Numbered from the stretch's first letter, positions 34,990 through 46,104 are shown. The stretch: DNA of 64,000 bases from Cervus elaphus (GCF_910594005.1 NC_057835.1:51732001-51796000); one strand, 5' to 3'. Notes: generated from the sequence alone by a model not told the origin. Program-made: numbers and translations.

Positions 34990-35215
34990 AGAGTGCAGTT
35001 TCAGAGCTCTGATTTAAGAGTGAGCAAATGTGAATCGCAGTTTTGCTATGTGCTTCCCATTTAACCATGGAAAAGTTACTTGATGTTTTAAATATTAATA
35101 GTGCATGTGTAACATACATATAATAGTATCAATTTTGTAGTTTTGTGAGAGAGATCAAATAAAATAATTCACTGCTTGGCATATTTTAAACATTCAGCTA
35201 TTATTGACACTATCA
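34990..35215 (-). repeat. MIR SINE, antisense
   Basis: Old antisense MIR: 'cagagctctgatttaag', 'gtgaatcgcagttttgc', 'aaagttacttgatg', 'tcactgcttggcatatttt', 'cagctattattgac'. Diverged; approximate limits. Confidence 0.55.
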
Positions 35216-35769
35216 CAATTCCTATTATTATATTATACATCTGTAAATTTTCATCCTATAAGTAAAGACATAAATAAAATATTTCATTTTTCTTTTCAAA
35301 GTAGGTGAGGTTTGGAATGAAAAAATTATGTTGTGTTATTGCTGTGAGTACAAATGCTACAAGTTTCTCATATATAGTTTAGTCAAGAACCTGAATGTTC
35401 AGTGTTGTTTCTTCCATCAATATTACTTCTACTGTATTTTTAAGCAAATCTGGTTCCTTCTCAAATAGCCTTCTCTTTGGCTTGACTGCTATTTCTCTCA
35501 ATGTATATTATTTCCATCACTGTTTTAAAATATTCATTATGTTTCTCTTTACATCTTTTCAAGGCTGGTTTTAGCTTGCTAATTCAATGTTCATATTTAA
35601 AATTTTATCAAGCTTTTAATACAGGCTTTAATTTTCCTTTTTTTGCCCTTTATTTATTGGAGTGTTTGTTTTTGCAGAGTTTTTGACCTACTAAACTTCC
35701 ATTATCCCCAAAGGAGTCAGAAAGATTGTTTTATAAATGGCTGGATTATGTCACTAACTCTTAAAACTC
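35216..35769. other. unassigned AT-rich DNA
   Basis: Nothing recognised in about 550 bp. Confidence 0.4.
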
Positions 35770-36057
35770 ATTCATATCCTAGAGTAATACAGATAAAAAC
35801 AAAAACAAACAAATGGGGCCTAATTAAACTTAAAGGCTCTGAACAGTAAAGGAAGCCATAAACATAATGAAAAGACAACTCACAGAATAGAATTTGCAAA
35901 GGAAGTGATCAATAAGGGATTAATCTACAAAATATATTAATACAAACAGTTTATGTAGCTCTATGTAAAAATAAATGAATAAATAAAAAAAAAAGAACCC
36001 AGCTCAATCAAAAACATGGACAGAAGATCTAAGCAGACATTTCTCCAAAGAAGACAT

Positions 36058-36082
36058 GGGCTTCCCTGGTATCTCAGCTGGT
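36058..36082 (+). mobile_element. Bov-tA head-only insertion
   Basis: The 25 bp 'gggcttccctggtatctcag...' are the first bases of Bov-tA, with nothing of its body or tail. The direct repeat aaagaagacat at 36047-36057 and 36083-36093 flanks it. The second repeat overlaps the SINE's own 'gtaaagaa', so microhomology may have helped. Confidence 0.85.
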
Positions 36083-36372
36083 AAAGAAGACATAAAGATG
36101 GATTAAAAGCACATGAAAATATGCTCAATATCAGTAATTATCAAAGAAACGCAAATCAAACCTACAATGAAGTATCATCTCACACTAGTCAAAATGGCCA
36201 TCCACCATCAAAATGTCTAAAAAAAATAAATGCTGGGGAGAATGTAGAGAAAAGGGAACCCTCCTACACTGTTGACAGGAATATTAATTGGTACAACCAC
36301 TATGGAGACCAGCGTGGATACTCCTGAAATAGGTAAAAACTATCATATGATCCTGCAATCCCACTCCTGGGC

Positions 36373-36789
36373 ATGTATCAGGAGAAAACCACAGTTCAAA
36401 AAGATATTTGCACCCCCATGTTTGTTGCAGCACTATTTACAGTAACCAAGACACGGAAACAACCTAAATATCTATTGACAGTTGAGTGTACAAACAAGAT
36501 GTGGTACATATGCACAATGGAATATAACTCTGCCATAAAAATGAACAAAATGATATCACTTTCAGCAATACGAATGGGTCTAGATATTATCATACTAAGT
36601 GAAGTAAGGCAGACTGAGAAAGACAAATATCAGATGATATCACTCACAGGTAGAATTTACTTGGGAAAAATGATAGAACTGAACCTATTTTCAAGACAGA
36701 AGTCAACTTACAGATACCAAGAAGAAACTTACAATTATGAAAGGGGAAATGTTGGTGGAGGGAGGGATAAATTAGGAGCTTGGGGTTAA
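36373..36789 (+). pseudogene. L1 ORF2 C-terminal remnant
   Basis: A 138-codon open stretch contains L1 ORF2 tail sequence (CTPMFVAALFTV, MWYICTMEYNSAIK), homologous to the ORF2 tail at 37759 on the other strand. It is only the extreme C-terminus plus some read-through of the 3' UTR, so it is not a working protein. Confidence 0.8.
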
Positions 36790-37339
36790 CATATACAAGG
36801 ATTGACTGTATAGCACAGGGAACTCTACTTAATATTCTGTGATAACCAACATGAGAAAAGAAGCTGAAGAAGAACGACTGTATATATGTATAAGTGAATC
36901 ACTTTGCTGTACATATGAAACAAACACAATGTTGTAAATCAAGTATACTACAATAAAATTTTAAAAACTCACTGTTTCCCTTTCATTAATAATAAAAGGC
37001 AAAATTATGAACATAGCTTTCATAATTTAACTATTGTATTCTTCAACATCTCATGCCCTATTCCTCCTACCTCATTATACTCCAACCACACTTGCTTTGA
37101 ATGCTTCAAATGTCCAGTCTTTCCCAATTCAACTATCTGTGATATAATTATGCCTCTGGAACAGCCACTATTCTTTCACATTTTATGTCAATTAAAATAT
37201 CAATTCTGAGAGGCCTTCCATAAACCATACAAAATAAAAGCATTTCTCACTCATTTGCATCTCTATTTATTCACCTTATATTTTCCATATATTTCTTTAC
37301 TGTCATTTTTCATACTTTGTCATTATTCATTTATTTTTA

Positions 37340-38812
37340 TTTATTTATTTTTTCATTTATTTCTACCAGTTGGAGGCCAATCACTTCACAACATTGCAGT
37401 GGGTTTTGTCATACATTGACATGAATCAGCCATGGAGTTACATGTATTCACCATCCCGATCCCCTCTCCCACCTCCCTCTCCACCCGATTCCTCTGGGTC
37501 TTCCCAGTGCACCAGGCCCGAGCACTTGTCTCATGCATCCAACCTCGGCTGGTGATCTGTTTCACCATAGATAACATACATGCTGTTCTCTCGAAACATC
37601 CCACCCTCGCCTTCTCCCACAGAGTCCAAAAGTCTGTTCTGTACATCTGTGTCTCTTTTTTCTGTTTTGCATATAGGGTTATCATTACCATCTTTCTAAA
37701 TTCCATATATATGTGTTAGTATGCTGTAATGATCTTTATCTTTCTGGCTTACTTCACTCTATATAATGGCCTCCAGTTTCATCCATCTCATTAGAACTGA
37801 TTCAAATGAATTCTTTTTAACAGCTGAGTAATATTCCATGGTGTATATGTACCACAGCTTCCTTATCCATTCATTCGCTGATGGGCATCTAGGTTGCTTC
37901 CATGTCCTGGCTATTATAAACAGTGCTGCGATGAACATTGGGGTGCACGTGTCTCTTTCAGATCTGGTTTCCTCAGTGTGTATGCCCAGAAGTGGGATTG
38001 CTGGGTCATATGGCCGTTCTATTTCCTGTTTTTTAAGAAATCTCCACACTGTTTTCCATAGCGGCTGTACTAGTTTGCATTCCCACCAACAGTGTAAGAG
38101 GGTTCCCTTTTCTCCACACCCTCTCCAGCATTTATTGCTTGTAGACTTTTGGATAGCAGCCATCCTGACTGGCGTGTAATGGTACCTCATTGTGGTTTTG
38201 ATTTGCATTTCTCTTATAATGAGTGACGTTGAGCATCTTTTCATGTGTTTGTTAGCCATCTGTATGTCTTCTTTGGAGAAATGTCTGTTTAGTTCTTTGG
38301 CCCATTTTTTGATTGGGTCATTTATTTTTCTGGAATTGAGCTGCAGGAGTTGCTTGTATATTTTTGAGATTAATCCTTTGTCTGTTTCTTCATTTGCTAT
38401 TATTTTCTCCCAATCTGAGGGCTGTCTTTCCACTTTACTTATAGTTTCTTTTGTTGTGCAAAAGCTTTTAAGTTTCATTAGGTCCCATTTGTTTATTTTT
38501 GCTTTTATTTCCAATATTCTGGGAGGTGGGTCATAGAGGATCCTGCTGTGATTTATGTCAGAGAGTGTTTTGCCTGTGTTCTCCTCTAGGAGTTTTATAG
38601 TTTCCGGTCTTACATTTAGATCTTTAATCCATTTTGACTTTATTTTTGTGTATGGTGTTAGAAAGTGTTCTAGTTTCATTCTTTTACAAGTGGTTGACCA
38701 GTTTTCCCAGCACCACTTGTTAAAGAGGTTGTCTTTTTTCCATTGTATATCCTTGCCTCCTTTGTCAAAGATAAGGTGTCCATAGGTTTGTGGATTTATC
38801 TCTGGGCTTTCT
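37340..38812 (-). mobile_element. young bovid L1, 5'-truncated (~1.47 kb)
   Basis: Antisense L1: A-rich tail (T-rich on this strand) at the left edge, 3' UTR to about 37758, ORF2 C-terminus from 37759, and an abrupt 5' truncation at 38812. A perfect 15-bp TSD, attcatttattttta at 37325-37339 and 38813-38827, brackets it. The exact TSD and long open frame indicate a recent insertion. Confidence 0.96.
37759..38812 (-). pseudogene. L1 ORF2 C-terminal third, open
   Basis: An uninterrupted frame of about 350 codons; the 306-codon part from the internal Met at 38679 is clearly L1 ORF2. ORF2 is the endonuclease/reverse transcriptase of L1; only its region downstream of the RT remains. The conserved C-terminal Cys/His motif is intact. 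Counting from that Met, Cys184-x3-Cys188-x7-His196-x4-Cys201 (CX3CX7HX4C). 'YIYTMEYYSAVKK' follows near the end. There are no premature stops, consistent with youth. Without endonuclease, RT core and promoter it cannot act autonomously. Confidence 0.93.
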
Positions 38813-38950
38813 ATTCATTTATTTTTAAAATTTACAGTGTTTTTCTCATCAACTAGGTTCCATAAGGTAAATTTTAGGAACTCAGGGGCTTATCAGTGTA
38901 TACTCCTCAAAAGACCATGCAAACCATCAGCATTAAATAAACATATCTTA

Positions 38951-39550
38951 CATCAATGAATTAACCTTCTGGAAGGGTAACATGGAATTAATACAAATGC
39001 TGAAAAGCATCCATGTTGACGGGGATTTGAGTTTGATCTTGAAAATATGTAAATATGAATAGCTCTCCATAGGAGTTTGAGATTTCTCTAAATCCAAAAT
39101 ACTCTACTTTAGCAGGCAAAAGGCATCAGGGCAATCAGACGGTGGTCAGTCAAGTGTGCCTTCCACTTCAAGAAAACCTCAGTAAGATTGGTTTATCCCA
39201 GGGGTTCTGATCTGACTAGACATGATAACATTCAAAATAATTCTTTATGGGACTTTCCATCTTAAGTTAGGGTGATATAGGAGGGACTCATTATATTGGT
39301 TTTTAAGGACTGATTTCTATTAAAAAGCTCTGGCCCTCCAGTTCCATTGTGCATATGCTCCCATTCCAAGGAGTAAAAGCCTCAGCTAGTGTTGTGGTGT
39401 CATCCTTGCTCTATTTATATTTAGAAAGATTAACTATATGGGGATATAAACATCATTTCTTGTCATGGTCAAAATAAAAAAAAGTTTATTGTAGTAAATG
39501 TTTATGGTCAAAAATATACAGTTGTAAAAATATTTGCTTCTTTTTTGCAG
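38951..39550. other. repeat-free sequence before candidate exon
   Basis: No element recognised. It ends in a polypyrimidine tract (gcttcttttttgcag) that fits a splice acceptor for the candidate exon at 39551. Confidence 0.4.
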
Positions 39551-39710
39551 ATTTTAACAACCATGCAGATATATGGTATAATCAACTACTTCTAAAAGAC
39601 ATGATGATGGCACTTAACCTCAACCTGTCTCAAACACTCTATCTAACAAACCTCCATCTTCCCATTTATAAGCAGAATTTACTAACATGTAAATCTATTA
39701 AAATGACCAG
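39551..39710 (+). CDS. candidate internal exon of an unidentified gene
   Basis: What is seen: a strong acceptor (tgcttcttttttgcag|a) and a textbook donor (ccag|gtaagtg) bracket 160 bp. One of three frames, starting at 39553, is open across the whole segment (52 codons), with three consecutive ATG codons at 39601-39609. The other two frames have early stops. The last two bases (AG) join the next candidate exon in phase. The peptide matches no family I know. It is not obviously a repeat, although a 'cacttaacctc' block recalls antisense MIR, so an exonised MIR is possible. It could also be a non-coding RNA exon or chance. No upstream exon was identified. Confidence 0.35.
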
Positions 39711-39946
39711 GTAAGTGCTTTGTATAGAATAAAGCATGAAGATTATCTTCCAAATATTTTCCAACTATATTAACACTGCTTCTTTAGCAGTTTCCTGTGC
39801 TACTGCACTATTCTTTACATTCTTCGACTATTTTTGCCATTCTTTAATAAAGTATGCTCTGATTGTTTGCCCTTGAAATGTATGGCTAATCCAACAATTC
39901 AATAGCTTAAAATTATGTTAAGCATTGCATATACTCTCTCTTTCAG

Positions 39947-40054
39947 GGAAATTTGTGATTCACAACAGCATATTAACATCTCTGAGAAACCTCTATTGAG
40001 GCTCCAAATCCATTGTCTTTGTTTTGGTTTACTTCAGAAATAAAGAAGAAAAAG
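39947..40054 (+). CDS. candidate next exon with in-frame stop
   Basis: An excellent acceptor (atactctctctttcag|g at 39946/39947) lies 236 bp after the donor of the preceding candidate exon; the interval begins GT and ends AG. Joined to it, the frame stays open for 31 further codons and stops at TAA 40041-40043. A weaker donor (gaaaaag|gtaatt) lies at 40054/40055. AATAAA overlaps the stop at 40039-40044, so the segment could be terminal or followed by another 3' UTR exon. From the first ATG at 39601 the spliced frame encodes 68 residues. No homology is recognised; function unknown. Confidence 0.33.
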
Positions 40055-42029
40055 GTAATTTTAAGAGAAAGTTGCAGGGATAGAGTAGATCTCAGTGAAC
40101 CCCCTTACTTCCTCCAGTTGGCACAACTAGGTCAGTGGGCTTGGCAGCACACTGAGTCTGGGCGGAAACATTTGCCAGATCAGAGGAGCCAAAAGAGCAA
40201 AAGCACTGCTATTAGACGCCCCGCCTTATTAGTACGGAGACAGCTTATGCCATCCTATAAGGCAGATATTGGTTCTCTGCAGGCCACTTCTCAATGCCCT
40301 GAAAGCATGATTCTGTACCTTGAAAGTCTTGCTGTGTCAGTACAAGGGGCATCTCCTCTTATCTGCTTCCTCAAAGTGGGGCTAGTAGTTTTCCATTTAT
40401 ATTCCCTTAGGACCTTCTATTACACACTGCCTGCTAAAGCTCTAACGTCAAGCAATCTGTTTAATTCCATTTAACCCAGTCTTCCCAAACACATCTGACC
40501 AGAAGACCCTTTTTTCCAGCTCCCAGCTGGTGTCTGATACAAATATCATGTAGAGAATGCTGACCTACCAATGATCTCTCCCTATATTTGTTTGCCTACA
40601 TGACTCCTACTAAGAAAAATGGATTAAAAGAGCTGAGATGCCATTTCTGTGATCTCTGTGAGCTAAAATCACAACGTTGCAGCTGGATACTTTTTTTATG
40701 GAGCATATTTTAATGAGAACACTCTACAGTATCATACAGATACTAATATAAAGCTAAGTATATAGGACAGAATGTAGCTTCTGACACCAGTTTTCTGTTT
40801 CTCTTCACCAAGGAAGAAAAGAGTCGGAAAGGCCTGAGTGATGAAGCACACACAGACAAGAATTGTAACAGCCTCTCGTCAGCGGGTCTAAGAAAGCTGT
40901 AGTACAATTCCAGGTCTTCCTCGGAGTGTTTCACTTAGTTCGTTTTGGGATATCTCTTTCTTTCTATTTATCAACTTTTAGTGAATATTTTTAGCATTTT
41001 ACCTTCATTTGTTCACTTATTTCTGAAAGTATTAAGACCACTTGCTCCCATGCTGCTTACTTTTCTCTTCCTTCCTCCTCATTTCAGGAACTGATTTCAG
41101 TAAGTTGGCATATATTCCCCTATAACATGGTCTACTTTGTCTATCCTTAGGAAAGCACCTCTTTATCTGTATCTATATGTGCTTTGTATTTATTTGAAAT
41201 AAATAAAATATATACACTCTGAGTATTTCTTGGCAGTGCATTGTTGAAATTCACTATATAAAACTGGGCATAGTTTTCATGCAGTAGTATTCTGAAGTAT
41301 CATGCAATGATACTTATGGCTGGTGGAAATATAGGGGGCAAGTATACTTCATACATTGCAGAAGAAAATGGAAACTGACACTTTTTTTTTTTGAAGAGCA
41401 ATCTGATATTTATAAAATGGTAAATGAATAAATGCTTTGATCCATAACAATAAAATCAATACAATTATATATATGCATATATGTAATATGGCTTATACAA
41501 TACAATTTATGGTGTACAGAAACTATAAATAGACTATATATCAGTGATTATGTTTCAAAAATGATGGCACAACATCCTTTTAACTGATGTTTACCTTTTT
41601 CTCTAATCTATCCTTTAGTATACTAAAACAAAGAAACCTGACTTAAGATGGTGCCAAAAAACATGTGTTTTCTCTCCAACTTGCCCTTAAAATTGGTAAA
41701 AAAAAAGGCATCATGTCAAGAGGCAGATGAATATACAAATTTAGAACTCAAAAATAAGTCCAGGGTGGAATATTCAAAGCTAGGAGGACATTGCTAGTGT
41801 TCTCATAACATTTTTTTTTTTTGAGTTCTGGTTACTCTAGAAATGTTTAGTTTGAATTTTTAAGAAGCTGCACATTTATGGTTTGTGCACTTTTCTCTAT
41901 GTGTGCTAATTTCAAAGAAATTTGGGATTAATAAAAGATATGCCTACTTATAAAATTTAATTTTCCACAGCACACTAGATTTTCTACAAAGTGAACAGAA
42001 TGTACATTATCCTTCCCTTATTATTTATC
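40055..42029. other. mostly repeat-free sequence downstream of candidate exons
   Basis: GC is higher at 40080-40500. A 153-codon plus frame (40013-40474) begins at TTG, and its first ATG lies 78 codons in, so it is not convincing. A degraded L1M piece may occupy 41300-41560. A strong polyadenylation-like AATAAATAAA cluster with GT-rich DNA after it lies at about 41198-41245. Confidence 0.35.
41300..41560 (+). repeat. possible L1M fragment
   Basis: 'atggctggtggaaatatag', 'gaagagcaatctgatattta', 'tgctttgatccataacaata' and 'tacaatttatggtgtacag' fall in the order of an ancient L1 ORF2 3' region. Strongly diverged. Confidence 0.35.
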
Positions 42030-42369
42030 TTAAAAAATTTTTTCTTTATTAATTATTTTTGACTGTGCTGGGTCTTCATTGCTGGGCAGGCTTTTCCCTA
42101 GTTGTGGCTAGCAGGGCTATGCTTAGTTGTGGTATGTGGGCTTCTTGTTGTTGTGGCTTCTTTTGTTGTGGAGCATGGGCTGTAGGGCACAGGCTTCAGT
42201 AGTAATAGCACATGGGCTCCGCAGGGGCAGATCCAGAGATCTAGAGCAAAGGCTCATAATTGAGTGCACGAGCTTAGTTGTTCAGTGGCATGTGGGATCT
42301 TCCCAGATCAGGGAATGAACTGTGTCTTCTGTGTTGGATTCTTTACTACTGAGCCATCAGGGAAACCCT
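42030..42369 (-). mobile_element. CHR-type tRNA-Glu SINE
   Basis: Cetartiodactyl SINE in antisense, distinct from Bov-tA: 'gctgggtcttcattgctgg', 'ttccctagttgtggctagc', 'ctagagcaaaggctcat', then 'tgggatcttcccagatcag', 'ttggattctttactactgag'. The tRNA-like head lies on the right. Its right portion was later tandemly duplicated together with flanking DNA. Confidence 0.85.
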
Positions 42370-42589
42370 ATCTTTTTATTATGAACATGCAGTTGATTGT
42401 CAATGATTTTGGTAGGAGAATGGGGAAATGTAATTGTTCAGTGGCATGTGGGATCTTCCTGGATCAGGGAATGAACTGTGTCTCCTGTGTTGGATTCTTT
42501 ACTACTGAGCCGTCAGGGAAACCCTATCTTTTTATTATAAACATGCAGCTGATTGTCAATGATTTTGGCAGGAGAATGGGGAAATTTAG
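42278..42589. repeat. 156-bp tandem duplication across a SINE boundary
   Basis: Unit one (42278-42433) and unit two (42434-42589) are about 95% alike. Each holds the head end of the CHR-type SINE ('ttgttcagtggcatgtggg' to 'cagggaaaccctatc') plus about 60 bp of non-SINE flank ('gattgtcaatgattttgg'). Because 156 is a multiple of three, one plus frame reads through both units. Confidence 0.97.
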
Positions 42590-42599
42590 ATCTAGATCA

Positions 42600-42756
42600 G
42601 GGTTTCTCAACCTCAGCACTATTGACATTTTTGGTGAATAATTCTTTGTTATAGGGAGCTTTCTGGGGCATTGTAACAGTATTTTGGCTTCCATTCACAA
42701 GATGCCAGCAGTATCCTCCCATTTGTAGTAATCAAAAATACATCCAGATATTGTCA
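42600..42756 (+). mobile_element. MER20-like hAT (Charlie) fragment
   Basis: Old DNA-transposon relic: 'gggtttctcaacctcagcac', 'tattgacatttttggtg', 'ataattctttgttatagg', 'caagatgccagcagtatcc', 'catccagatattgtcaa'. The right end is cut by a Bov-tA. Family name from memory of motif order. Confidence 0.7.
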
Positions 42757-42763
42757 AGCGTAG

Positions 42764-42992
42764 GGCTTCCCAGGTGGCTTAGTGGTAAAGAATCTGCTTG
42801 CCAAGGCCGAAGATGCAGGCTCAATCCCCGAGTATGGAAGATCCCCTGGAGGAGGAAATGGCAACTCATTCCAGTATTCTTTTCTGAAAAATCACATGGA
42901 TAGGGGAGCCTCATGGTCCTTTTGGGTCCTCTGGCAGTCCATAGGTTCACAAAGAGTCTGACACGACTGAGTAACTGCACACGCATGCAGAG
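42764..42992 (+). mobile_element. Bov-tA SINE with short insertion
   Basis: Sense copy from 'gggcttcccaggtggcttag' to 'gtctgacacgactgagtaac'. About 20 extra bases (tggtccttttgggtcctc) sit between 'ggggagcctca' and 'cagtccatagg'. It truncates the MER20 relic on its left. Confidence 0.92.
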
Positions 42993-44350
42993 CCGTCTTT
43001 GACATTATGGCGTATACTCATAATTTTAAGGAATCAAATTGCATGCACAGAATAAAGTTATTCTTTTTAATGAGGTAAGTTCTTTGGTGAACAGTTCTTG
43101 GCCAGCTTGTATTAATATTTTATACCAGCTACTATAGTGATGGAGTAGCACCCAATTACTTCTTATTTCCTGGAGCATCTTTAATGGAAAGTGTCATCCA
43201 TCAGCTACTGTACAGTGTTTTGATCTAAATGGTTATGTTAACCTAGGTGACCCTGGAAGGTAAGGAAATGAGTGAATCAGTGAGGGTGTAACTGCTAGCA
43301 ATTTGTTATGATTTTTATACTTATATAGTTAAAATTCCCCATATTATTATGAACTGTTGTACTTTAAAGGATAAAGTATTTTCATCAGAGATGGCTCCTG
43401 TTGTGTGAAATGCCTTCAGGGGACAAACTCTGCATAATGTAAAGCCCTGTGAATGAGGTATTCACTGTAATAGATGAGCAGCGGACTGCCTCTTGTATTC
43501 ACAGAATAACTGCAGAGCAAAACACCCCCAGATGGAGACAAGATTAAATTTATCATGCTCCTTTGGGGGGTGAGAGACATGTTTAGAACATTTTATATGT
43601 ACTCTGGCTTGAATTAATATATGCTTTTAATTAGTCTAGCTCTCAGAAAACCTGAGAGAACATCAAAACCCTAAGATGTTTGGGCACAAAGAATGTTTAA
43701 GCAAACGCACTGTCAAAACGATACGGCTATGATGGTTTTACTAGATGTTATTATGCTTTATCTCAGTTAGAATGTTTATCTTATGGATATTAAAAAGTCT
43801 AAAGAATTCTTTTTCAAGATGCACAAGGAATTATCATGTGACTTAAATAAGTTTGGGGAAAGCAATTGATGCTTAGGCTTAACATATGTTCCTCATTCTC
43901 TATTTTCCTCTGCCCACCCTCACCACATTAATTTTACACCTACAATGGAAATTTTGCCTAGACATTAATAATCTTGAGTTTTCTGTTTGATACATAAAGA
44001 GTGGGGGAAATTGTATATGAAAATCCCAGCTGATAAAACATTTCACTCAACCCTGAACAGATTTACTACTCCGCATTAAGGGTACCGCTCAGTTACAAGT
44101 CTCTGGACTTATCATGTATACACACATAGGGTTTTAGGAATTCTAGGGGATTCTGAGTGATCTGGCTCATGGTGTGATTGGATAATCTTGCTTGTGTGAG
44201 ATGCTGCACATGATCAGAGCACAGGGGAAATATCTCAACCTCAGTCAGTGCCAAGAGAAGTTCCAGGTTTGGAACACATTTTTTCCTGTGTAAACAGACT
44301 GTCCAAGGCAAATTCGATCCCATATTTGTGGTTCGTAACCTCCACAGCTA
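42993..44350. other. unassigned sequence
   Basis: About 1.36 kb. Donor-like GTAAGT near 43076 (taatgag|gtaagt) and GTAAGG near 43260 lack matching acceptors and frames. No element recognised. Confidence 0.4.
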
Positions 44351-44360
44351 AAAGTGGAGA

Positions 44361-44575
44361 AAGTGAAAGTATTAGTGGCTCAGTGGTGTCCGACTCTTTG
44401 TGACCCTCATGGACTGTAGCCAGCCAGGCTCCTCTGTCCATGGAATTCTCTGGGCAAGAATACTGGAGTGGGTTGCCACTCCCTTCTCCAGAGGAACTTC
44501 CCAACCCAGGGATCAAACCCTGGTCTCCTGCACTGTGGGCAGATTCTTTACCATCTGAGCCACCAGGGAGGCCAT
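44361..44575 (-). mobile_element. Bov-tA SINE with clear TSD
   Basis: Antisense, full length: 'gtattagtggctcagtgg' to 'catctgagccaccaggg'. A perfect 9-bp TSD, aagtggaga at 44352-44360 and 44576-44584, flanks it. Confidence 0.95.
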
Positions 44576-44584
44576 AAGTGGAGA

Positions 44585-46104
44585 CAGGGTATTTTTGAGG
44601 TTATGTCTACTGGTAGGGGGATAGTCTATCAATATTTTTAAAATGCTTGACAAGATTTACTAGTCTTCTATAATCACAAATACTTTGCTTTGTTTATAAG
44701 AACAGTCTCTAGACCAGAGTTGGCGCTCAGGTCTTTAGGTGTCTGAAATGCTTTACTAAATTGAATTTATTTCATGAGTAATTATATGCAGCTGACTCTC
44801 TGCCCTACTTGGATCAAGTATGTGTGACAAAAGGAGGCCTGACTAGGATTTGGAATCAGTAGTGATTCTAGGCTGGGAGCCCTGATAAGGAGTAGAATTG
44901 ATTTAGAGAGAATATAGAAGAGGAATACTGTATAAAATACAAGGTTTTATAACTCATGTCCTTATGTTTATAGGGAGCTGACTTTTGTTGACGTTTGATG
45001 ATGTTATTCTTACCACAGATTATGAAATCATAAAGACCTGTTTTCTGATACAGTTTCTTTCCTTACTGGCATTTTTATCTTTGGTAATTTTCTTAATCTC
45101 CTAGTGCTCAAAGTTCTTATTTATAATGGGAAATAATAATTCTTGACACAATTACTTTAGTGGAGAAAATAAGCAATAAGTTCCTTTAAAACAACTAAGT
45201 GGTTAGCAAAGAATTCTAGTTGAGCATTGAGGTTATTTTTCATGTATGACAGACAGAACAATGGATCCACAGAAATAGATTCAGTGTGTTAGGCTGTGAG
45301 ATTCTGAAAACAAGAACTATACCTAAATTCACCTTTCACAATAGCATTCAACAAAGTGCTTTGTATATAGTGAATATCATGTATATGAAATCAATTGAAT
45401 GGTTGATGGAATAATCTATTTCTCAGGAGAAAGGAAAATCTGGCAGGATATTGTTATATCCAATTGTGTGCTGTGGAGTGAAATCACTGATTCTAGAATG
45501 TTCTCACCATCATAGACACAAATTATTAGACCACTGACCCCAGTCTTAATTTTACACATAGGAATTATATTCCTGTCTTATTTTTAACTTGAAACACATC
45601 GGTATCTCATTTTAGACATTTTGAGGAATGAAAAACTCATTATAAATAGGTAGTAGATAATTTATTGCCACAATATTATTCTAGTACTGAGGAATCTTGG
45701 CCAGATATAGTTTAGTACTTATAGAAACATCTTTCAAGCACTATAAAGTTCTATTAATAGATGGTGATAATGCTTTACACACTTTGGAAAAAGATTTCTC
45801 TATTCTATATCCAAAAAGGAAGTACTATATTTAACTGAGTTAACAAATGAAAAATGTACTTTTGAAGGTGACATTACAATGGGTAATTCATAAAATTAAT
45901 TTCTACTTGTTTGGGTGGTCCTCTCGAGCATATATATATATAATATCTGCTGTTTAAAATTGGGATTTGCTGTCATTTTTATTCTATTGGCTTCAAAAAC
46001 ATTTGATCCATTAGTAAATGACGGTAATAGTGGCATATTGCTAATAAATAAATTATATTTCCTAAAGGAATAAACATTTTAGCTACATGTTTTTTCCTCT
46101 TTTC
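44585..46104. other. mostly unassigned; possible L2 tail
   Basis: Segment 45285-45425 resembles an L2 3' end ('gattctgaaaacaagaac', 'caacaaagtgctttgtata', 'gaatggttgatgga'). The rest shows no recognised element, apart from a short (TA)n near 45931. Confidence 0.4.

Larger units (their letters stand above)
35770..36970 (+). mobile_element. artiodactyl L1, 5'-truncated (~1.2 kb)
   Basis: Sense L1 covering the ORF2 C-terminus and 3' UTR: 'agcagacatttctccaaag', 'aatatgctcaatatcag', 'gcacccccatgtttgttgc', 'gtacatatgcacaatgg', then 'gactgtatagcacagggaac' and a tail 'ctacaataaaattttaaaaa'. It is more diverged than the copy at 37340. A tiny SINE-head insertion lies at 36058-36082. Confidence 0.85.
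37030..38950 (+). repeat. L2 LINE 3' part, split by a young L1
   Basis: The left half 37030-37339 follows L2 order ('tccaaccacacttgctttg', 'ctctggaacagccac', 'gagaggccttccataaacc', 'ttcaccttatattttcc'). The right half, from 38828, continues with 'ctcatcaactaggttcc', 'ataaggtaaattttagg'. The L1 at 37340-38812 interrupts it. Confidence 0.55.

Noticed and set aside
37386..37719. Overlapping ~100-codon frames on both strands
   Set aside because: They lie in the L1 3' UTR, which is non-coding; the same frames recur in the copy at 62835.
40013..40474. 153-codon plus-strand frame outside repeats
   Set aside because: It begins at TTG; the first ATG is 78 codons in. It is not in phase with the candidate spliced frame and shows no recognisable domain.
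42264..42641. Apparent repeat protein with two similar ~50-residue units
   Set aside because: Explained by a 156-bp tandem duplication of SINE plus flank; the translation is fortuitous.
42993..43270. Possible splice donors taatgag|gtaagt (43075) and ctggaag|gtaagg (43259)
   Set aside because: No strong acceptor upstream gives a plausible exon, and no frame is preserved.
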